Assembly: GCA_021292165.1 (NCBI GenBank)
Contig: JAHFWL010000946.1
Location: forward strand, 1-64,000
Length of the DNA: 64,000 bases
Direction of reading: 5' to 3'
Source of the DNA: Shinisaurus crocodilurus
Taxonomy: Eukaryota; Chordata; Lepidosauria; Squamata; Shinisauridae
Each line of letters starts with the position of its first letter. Within the stretch, counting starts at the first letter, position 1. The notes beneath the pieces were generated by a model. That model was not told where the DNA came from and did not search any database. It saw nothing but the letters and a program-made list of their open reading frames with translations. Of the stretch, positions 57,526 through 64,000 are shown one piece after another. The position numbers and the translations under genes are program-made.

Positions 57526-58770
57526 AGATATCTTCTCACACTCTTTTAGGCCTTTTGTCCTTAAAAGCCTGACATTCAAAGCCACCTTCACCTCCTTTCA
57601 TCCATTCCTCCCTCTGGTTTCTATGACATCAGAGCAAATATGCACAAATCTCCCCAAAGTTGGGGAAAAATAGCATTAAATTTGCACAGATCTCCCCAAA
57701 GTTAGTGGTGTGTGGGGGGGAAAGGTGACATTTTCTAGGGAGGCTCTGAAGTGGAGGAGTTAATTGACTAGTGTCGTTTCAAGATGTAATAGACAGAGGG
57801 GGAAATCATCAGCAAGATTGTGAGGAGCAACCGGATTTTTTGCAGCTCTTGCCAGGTGGCTCTGTAGCACTTTCCAACAAGCCATGCACCAGGTTCACAC
57901 ATCACAAGCCATTCTGAAAACAAACCACCCCAAAAAGCTATGCGTTCTCAGAGTTGCTTACCAAACCACACTGAGGAAACCACACCAGATTCAGACGTCA
58001 CGACAAGCCACCCTGAAACAAATAAGGCTGACAACCCACCATGGGTTATCGTGTTGTGCGAGCCAGGTCACCAACTGCCAGTATTCTAATTCACATTCTA
58101 CCCTGCACTCACCCTGAAACTTGATTCAAGTGGGGATGTTCATTCCAATAAACTAAAGCCAGCGCTTTGGCAGGATTTTGCCATAGTAAGAAACCTTTGG
58201 TCTTCTGTGGACTGTAGACAGATTTTGCCTCAGTTTATACTTTCTGTCCATCCATCTGTCCCTCAATAAAACACCACACACACACAAATCTTCATACAAT
58301 CATTCATAAAATCACATCATGATTTTTTGGCAGGTAATATAAAAAGAGGAACGTGTAAATGAACTGAAAAAGCTAAACATGCTTTAAAAGTGTGTAAAAA
58401 CTCTTATTTGTAGGCTGACATAGGTTGCTTGCAAATGCAAATAAGGAAATGATTATGTGGGCTTAAAGCTTGTAAATAAGCTCTTCTAGGCTAAATAAAG
58501 CTGGCTGTCATTTGAAAATGGTGGAGGCAGAGTGCAAGCCCCAATTTGTGTAGGGGCAAGCTTAAACAGGATTTCATCATGAATTTCAAAACTATTAATT
58601 TGACCCTCCCAACTTCAAATAAACATCCCATTTCTGCCTACAATAAATATGTATAAAAACCTATACGAATCCTCTAAATGAGAGCTTGTTTACAAATTGT
58701 CATTTCCTTAATATGACTGAATAATGTCCCAAATAAGGAAATGTCTCTATAGGTACAGTCTCTCTTTCCT
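57526..58770. other. intron sequence with a small foldback repeat
   Basis: A foldback-like segment at about 57890-58075 (CAGGTTCACACATCACAAG to GTGTTGTGCGAGCCAGG) resembles the Harbinger-like elements. Elsewhere nothing recognised. Confidence 0.45.
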
Positions 58771-58972
58771 GACTCCCAGCTGAGCAGGAGCACAACAGGA
58801 GAGAGGCTCCAGCTGTTTTTGGGGCTGTGATAAGGCAAGCAGGCTCCCAGAGAGCGAGCGAACAGAGCGAGCGAACAGGGAGAGAAAACAGGAGTTTGGC
58901 AGCGGAGGTCAAGGGGGAGGTCCCTAAAAAAAAAAAAAAAAAAAAAATCTAGGAAGACAGAAACCGAGCACT

Positions 58973-60001
58973 ATGGAAGGAAAGGACTCAGCAGTGGTGG
59001 TGACCTGCAAGGGGTGTGCTATGTTTGTTTTCCTGCCGGAGATCGACATGGCCTACACGTGCAACAAGTGCAAGCTGGTCACGCTGTTGGAAGAAAAGGT
59101 CAGAGGACTGGAGCAGCAAGTGTCAACCCTCAGGAGCATAAGAGAAAGCGAGGAGTTCTTAGACAGAACGGTGGATCTACAGCACCAAAGCACAGTACAG
59201 GAGCCAGAAGGGCAACGGCAGGATGAGGCGGAGTCGGAGACTGCTGAGGCAAGGGAAAATAACGCAGGGGGAACTCCCTGGAAAAGGGTGACTGTTAGGA
59301 GCACAAGAACTACAAGACACTCTGCGCCTGTGGAAGCAGTGGAGCTATGGAACCGCTTCCATGTACTTGAGGACGAGAGCAGAGGACAGCCTGCAGAGGA
59401 CGGATTACCGGGCACCCAACGTGATAGCGAGCAAGAGGCTGAGGGTCAGTCGAGTGGAGGCAATCAAACCAAGGCCTACAGCAAGAGGAAGAGAAGAGTA
59501 CTCATAGTGGGAGACTCCCTCCTGCGGGGGATCGAAGCCAAAGTATGTCGCGAAGACCCATGGACTCGCCAGGTGTGCTGTCTCCCCGGAGCACGGATTA
59601 AGGATGTGTCAGAGCAGCTGCCGAGGCTCATGCAGCCCACCGACACATACCCCTTTCTTCTCTTCCACGTGGGTACAAATGATACTGCCAAGCGGAGTTA
59701 CAAAGAAATCACGGCAGACTTTGAAGAGCTGGGAAGGGAACTCAAGAACTTTGGGGCCCAGATAGTTTTCTCATCCATCCTTCCAGTACTTGGAAGAGGC
59801 ATAGAAAGGGAAAGAAAAATACTCCGAGTGAATGACTGGCTACGAAGGTGGAGCCGACGTGAGGGATTTGGATTCTGGGACCACGGGCTACACTTCCTGG
59901 AAGATGGACTGCTGGCAAAGGATGGGTTGCACCTCACAAGGACTGGGAAGAATGTGTTTGGCCACAGCATGAGGAACTTAATCAGGAGGGCTTTAAACTG
60001 A
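58973..60001 (+). CDS. CR1 ORF1: zinc-ribbon, coiled coil, SGNH esterase
   Basis: 342 residues, uninterrupted. Residues 12-33 hold CxxC...CxxC (C12, C15, C30, C33), a zinc-ribbon-like finger. A short coiled coil follows (LEEKVRGLEQQV). After a charged linker comes a hydrolase-like domain with GDS at 180-182, GTND at 234-237 and DGLH at 317-320: the catalytic Ser, the oxyanion GxND block and Asp/His of SGNH esterases, a domain known in CR1 ORF1. The role in retrotransposition is unsettled; lipid or RNP handling has been proposed. The start is placed at 58973, just after the A run, and is the first in-frame Met before the finger. Confidence 0.9.
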   Translation: MEGKDSAVVVTCKGCAMFVFLPEIDMAYTCNKCKLVTLLEEKVRGLEQQVSTLRSIRESEEFLDRTVDLQHQSTVQEPEGQRQDEAESETAEARENNAGGTPWKRVTVRSTRTTRHSAPVEAVELWNRFHVLEDESRGQPAEDGLPGTQRDSEQEAEGQSSGGNQTKAYSKRKRRVLIVGDSLLRGIEAKVCREDPWTRQVCCLPGARIKDVSEQLPRLMQPTDTYPFLLFHVGTNDTAKRSYKEITADFEELGRELKNFGAQIVFSSILPVLGRGIERERKILRVNDWLRRWSRREGFGFWDHGLHFLEDGLLAKDGLHLTRTGKNVFGHSMRNLIRRALN

Positions 60002-60039
60002 ATCCAACAGGGGAGGGAGACATAAACTCGGGGGTACCA

Positions 60040-62911
60040 ATGGAAGAAGGCCTCTATGCCACAATGGAGAGAACAGCTCCAGCGGTGCCCATTGATAGTC
60101 TACCACAAAATGTAGGGGGAAAGTCGGACTATAAAGCACATAGTCTTCGATGTCTTTATACTAATGCCCAGAGTATGGGCAACAAACAAGACGAACTTGA
60201 ACTCTTGATACATGAGGGCAAGTACGACTTGATAGGGATAACTGAAACCTGGTGGGATGACTCCCATGACTGGAATACAGCAATTGAAGGGTATAACTTG
60301 TTCAAAAGGAACAGAAGCAACAGAAAGGGAGGTGGAGTTGCACTGTATGTTAAAAATACGTATCTCTGCACAGAGATACAGGAAGAGGAGCTTGGCAGCC
60401 CCATTGAGAGCATCTGGGTTAAAATAAAGGGGGCAAAGAATAAAACGAACATGGCGGTTGGAGTCTACTACCGACCACCCAATCAAGGAGAAGACGAGGA
60501 TGGAACTTTTGAAAAACAAATTGCCAGTGTTTCAAGGAGGCACAATGTGGTAGTAATGGGAGACTTCAATTTCCCTGATATCTGTTGGGAGACTTTTTCA
60601 GCCAAACATGGCCCCTCCAAGAAATTCCTGAGCTGTGCTGCTGATAACTTCCTCCTACAGAAAGTGGAGGAAGGAACTAGAGGATCGGCTATCCTTGACC
60701 TGATTCTAACCAACAGAGACGAGTTAGTGGATAAAGTGGCAGTTTCGGGAACTCTGGGGGAAAGTGACCATGTTATACTTGAGTTCTTGATTCTAACGGA
60801 AGCAAAAGCTGAGTGTAGCCAAACACGTACCCTGGATTTTAGGAAAGCCAATTTTAACAAACTCAGAACAATGATTAGTAAGATCCCATGGCAAGTGACT
60901 CTCACGAGAAAGGGAGCCCAGGAGGGGTGGGAGTTTTTTAAAAAAGGAAATTTTAAAGGCACAATTGCAAACAATTCCCAAAAGGAAAAAAGGCAGAGGG
61001 CAACAGAAGAAGCCAATGTGGCTTCACAATAAACTCAAAGACGACCTGAAAACAAAAAAGGACACGTATAGGAAGTGGAAGGAAGGACAGGCTACAAGTG
61101 AAGAGTACAGGCAGGTAGCACAGAACTGCAGGAATAGTGTCAGGAAGGCTAAAGCTGAGAATGAGCTAAGGTTAGCGAGGAATGCTAAAAGCAACAAAAA
61201 AGCTTTCTTCAGATACATGCACAGTAAAAGACAGAAGAAAGAACTGGTGGTTCAACTACGCAATGAGGATGGCAAATTGATAACAGAAGACAAAGAAAAG
61301 GCAGAAGTGTTCAATTCCTACTTCGGCTCGGTCTTCTCCCAAAAGAGGGTCTATGACCCCCCTGGCAAACCTGAAGTGCAGACTGAAGGGGCAGGATTGC
61401 AGCTTGAGATTAATAGGCAAATGGTCAAGGAGCACCTGATTACTCTGAACGAGTTTAAATCTCCAGGGCCTGATGAGCTGCATCCTAGAGTAATAAAGGA
61501 ACTGGCAGAAGAACTCTCAGAACCACTGTCTATTATCTTTGAGAAATCATGGAGGACAGGTGAAGTGCCAGACGACTGGAGGAGGGCAAATGTTGTTCCC
61601 ATCTTCAAAAAGGGCAAGAAGGAGGAACCTGGGAACTATAGGCCAGTCAGTCTGACATCAATCCCCGGGAAGATTTTTGAGCAGATTATAAAGAAGTCAG
61701 TCTGCAAGCACCTTGAAAACAATGCAGTGATTACTAGAAGCCAGCATGGATTTGTCAAGAACAAATCCTGTCAGACTAATCTGATCTCATTTTTTGATCG
61801 GGTAACCTCCCTTGTGGACTGTGGGAATGCTGTGGACATTATATATCTGGACTTCAGCAAAGCTTTCGACAAAGTGCCTCATGATATCCTGATTAGTAAG
61901 CTAGCTAAGAGTGGGCTAGATGGAACAACTATCAGGTGGATCCACAACTGGCTACAGAATCGGACTCAAAGAGTGCTTATCAATGGTTCCTTCTCAAACT
62001 GGGGAGAGGTAACGAGCGGGGTACCACAGGGCTCGGTCCTGGGCCCGGTGCTCTTCAACATTTTTATTAATGACTTGGATCAGGAGGTACGGGGAATGCT
62101 TATCAAATTTGCAGATGACACAAAGTTGGGTGGAACAGCTAATACTCTGGAAGACAGAAACAAAATTCAAAGTGACCTCGATAGGCTGGAGCGCTGGGCC
62201 GAAAACAACAGAATGAAATTTAATAGGGATAAATGCCAAGTGCTGCACCTAGGGAGAGGAAACCAAATGCAGAGTTACAGAATGGGGGACACTTGGCTCA
62301 ACAATACTACAAGTGAGAAGGATCTTGGAATTGTGGTAGATCACAAACTGAATATGAGCCAGCAATGCGATGTGGCTGCAAAGAAGGCAAATGCAATTTT
62401 GGGCTGTATTAATAGAAGTATAGCTTCCAAATCGCGGGAAGTGATAATTCCCCTTTACTCGGCACTGGTTAGGCCTCATCTTGAGTACTGCGTCCAGTTC
62501 TGGGCACCACACTTTCAGAAGGATGTAGACAAACTGGAGAGGGTTCAGAGGAGGGCAACAAAGATGATAAAGGGACTGGAAACAAGGCCCTATGAGGAGA
62601 GACTGAAAGAACTGGGCATGTTTAGCCTTCAGAAGAGGAGACTGAGGGGAGATATGATCGCACTCTTCCAGTATTTGAAGGGATGTCACACAGAGGAGGG
62701 CAAAGATCTCTTCTCGATCATCCCAGTTTGCAGGACACGGAATAATGGGCTCAAGTTACAGGAACCTAGATTCCACCTAAACATCAGGAAAAATTTCCTG
62801 ACTGTCAGAGCAATAAGACAATGGAATCAACTACCTAGGGAGGTTGTGGGCTCTCCCACTCTGGAGGCATTCAAGGTGCAGCTGGACAGCCATCTGTCAG
62901 GGATGCTTTGA
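60040..62911 (+). pseudogene. CR1 ORF2 (endonuclease-reverse transcriptase), one frameshift
   Basis: The 5' frame (60040-61032) has the APE endonuclease: LYTNAQSMGNKQDELE, ITETWWDD, RKGGGVALYVKN, MGDFNFPDICW and the ESDHVIL end. The second frame (through 62911) carries the linker and reverse transcriptase: KSPGPDELHPRVIKELA, NYRPVSLTSIPGKIFE, DFSKAFDKVPHDIL, SGVPQGSVLGPVLFNIF and catalytic FADD at 62108-62119, then the C-terminal thumb, ending [16 protein letters not shown]. The shift lies in the TTTTTTAAAAAA run at 60934-60945; reading one base over there restores the expected protein order. The rest of both frames is undamaged. Confidence 0.9.
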
Positions 62912-63005
62912 CCTAGATTCCTGCATTGAGCAGGGGGTTGGACTCGATGGCCTTGTAGGCCCCTTCCAACTCTACTTTTCTATGATTCTATGATTCTATG
63001 ATTCT

Positions 63006-63780
63006 CTTTCACGAACAGCAGTACTTACAATCCCCATAGCCACACCCCTAAGGAGAGTCCAAAACACAGGCATCTATGTTGATCTTCCCAAACCTGGCAT
63101 ATTCCAGATATATTGAACTGCAATTCCTATAATGGGAGTTACAGGAGAGTGCCAAGCTGGGAAAGGCTAATGAGTGTGTGTGTGTCTGTGTGTGTGTACA
63201 GCTCAAAGTTTTCCAGAATTTCCCCACCCCACTCCAGCATCATGGAAAAACAGTTGATCTCAAAGTCAACCAAAGTCAAAGTTTTCATCTTCATCAGGAG
63301 AATGCCTTTTGTAAAGCTAATGGGACTTGGTTGCCTATTCAAGCCCAAGCCATCCCAAATACTTTGCATTGTGACAGGGATAACTCAAAATAATATACTG
63401 TTGCTGGGAAAATCCATTTCCCCCCAGCTACTGTGAGGATTGCAGCTAAGCTAAGACAGAACAGAGAAGTGAGGGGTGGTGGGGGTGGCAGATCCAAGCT
63501 AATAAAAAAATCCTGCCATTTGATCCCAGGCTCCACTATACCACTGAGCAGGAATCCCTGGAGTGTTGTACTCACACATAGAGTATTAACTGTGTACTAT
63601 CCCTTTCAGCACAGCCAAGCCTCCATACTCCCCCTACCCTTGGATTAGGAGAAACTAAGGCAGGCTTAGTATCTAACATTAATAAATGTGTCAATCTACA
63701 ATCACCTGTGTGGAGCCTGTATGTAGGAAAGGCTCAGTAGACAACTTAATAGCCTCATACAAACTCATTATTGGATGCTG
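63006..63780. other. intron sequence with foldback MITE copy
   Basis: A decayed copy of the small foldback repeat occurs at about 63082-63160 (CCCAAACCTGGCATATTCCA to TGCCAAGCTGGGAAAGGC). The rest is anonymous. Confidence 0.5.
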
Positions 63781-63844
63781 CAGTGGCACCTAGCTTTTGT
63801 AAAAGCTGCAATGCCTCATTTACTCTGGCAACATCCCAGGCCCC

Positions 63845-63985
63845 CTAGCCTTCCCCAAACTGGTGCCCTCCAGATGTCTTGGTTGGTCTATAACTTTCAG
63901 CCATTGGCCATGCTGCCTGGTGACAATGTGAGTTGTAGTCCCATACACATCTAGAAGGCACCAAGTTTGGGGAAGGCTGCCATAG
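63845..63985. mobile_element. small foldback MITE
   Basis: The left arm GCCTTCCCCAAACTGGTGCC and CTCCAGATGT oppose the right arm ACATCTAGAAGGCACC and AAGTTTGGGGAAGGC. This is the same family as 63082-63160 and related in arm text to 38781-38882. Non-coding. Confidence 0.7.
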
Positions 63986-64000
63986 CCTAATAGGGAAGAG

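Larger units (their letters stand above)
58770..63005 (+). mobile_element. nearly full-length CR1 LINE
   Basis: A 5' UTR with tandem GAGCGAGCGAACAG and a 22-A run (58926-58947), ORF1 (58973-60001), ORF2 (60040-62911, one frameshift), and the 3' end with CTGCATTGAGCAGGGGGTTG, CCTTCCAACTCTA and repeated ATTCTATG octamers up to about 63005. This is the classic CR1 layout. The 5' boundary is estimated. No target duplication, as usual for CR1. The near-intact frames suggest a young copy. Confidence 0.9.

Noticed and set aside
60100..62689. Minus-strand ORFs under the CR1
   Set aside because: They are antisense shadows of the CR1 ORF2 frame.

Overview
This window looks like intronic DNA from a reptile, most likely a squamate. 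It has no compact gene arrangement. It combines CR1, L2, L1 and a zinc-finger-tailed LINE with Helitrons, hAT and Harbinger-like foldback elements, 5S- and tRNA-derived SINEs, solo LTRs and many microsatellites. The only host coding sequence I can support is one 208-bp minus-strand exon at 42736-42943. It encodes the first part of a CUB domain and closely resembles the second CUB domain of CSMD3, a very large single-pass membrane protein with CUB and sushi repeats. I therefore read the window as two long CSMD3 introns on either side of one exon.

Left third (1-20.9 kb): a reverse Helitron (652-1380), two tandem Helitron pieces (about 3735-4846), a 919-bp hAT element with exact 8-bp target duplication, two opposed L2 fragments, a pogo/Tigger-like MITE, a long foldback element (about 8963-10053) and a 1.5-kb Helitron (10082-11583) carrying a GC-rich Harbinger-like MITE and a minisatellite. 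At 17458-20861 a solo LTR was split by a 5'-truncated LINE with an undamaged 895-codon reverse transcriptase frame.

Middle (21.4-42 kb): a minus-strand, nearly full-length L1 (ORF1 intact, ORF2 broken), a second solo LTR of the same family as the first, and an L2 on the minus strand interrupted by a CpG-rich hAT foldback. Beside that L2 lies an element carrying a hammerhead-ribozyme-like motif. Two copies of a SINE that joins a 5S rRNA-like head to a CR1 tail follow, with more hAT elements.

Right third (42-64 kb): the CSMD3 exon, several hAT and Harbinger-like MITEs, an L1 3' fragment with a 13-bp target duplication and a solo LTR inside it, a CR1 3' fragment, a chimeric 5S-tRNA SINE, and an almost complete CR1 (about 58770-63005) whose two ORFs are open except for one frameshift in a homopolymer.

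The transposon reading frames serve only copying of the elements themselves. The exon serves the host gene. I found no tRNA or rRNA genes, CRISPR arrays or bacterial-type operons. Family names for the repeats come from termini, target duplications and recognisable protein motifs, not from a database search.
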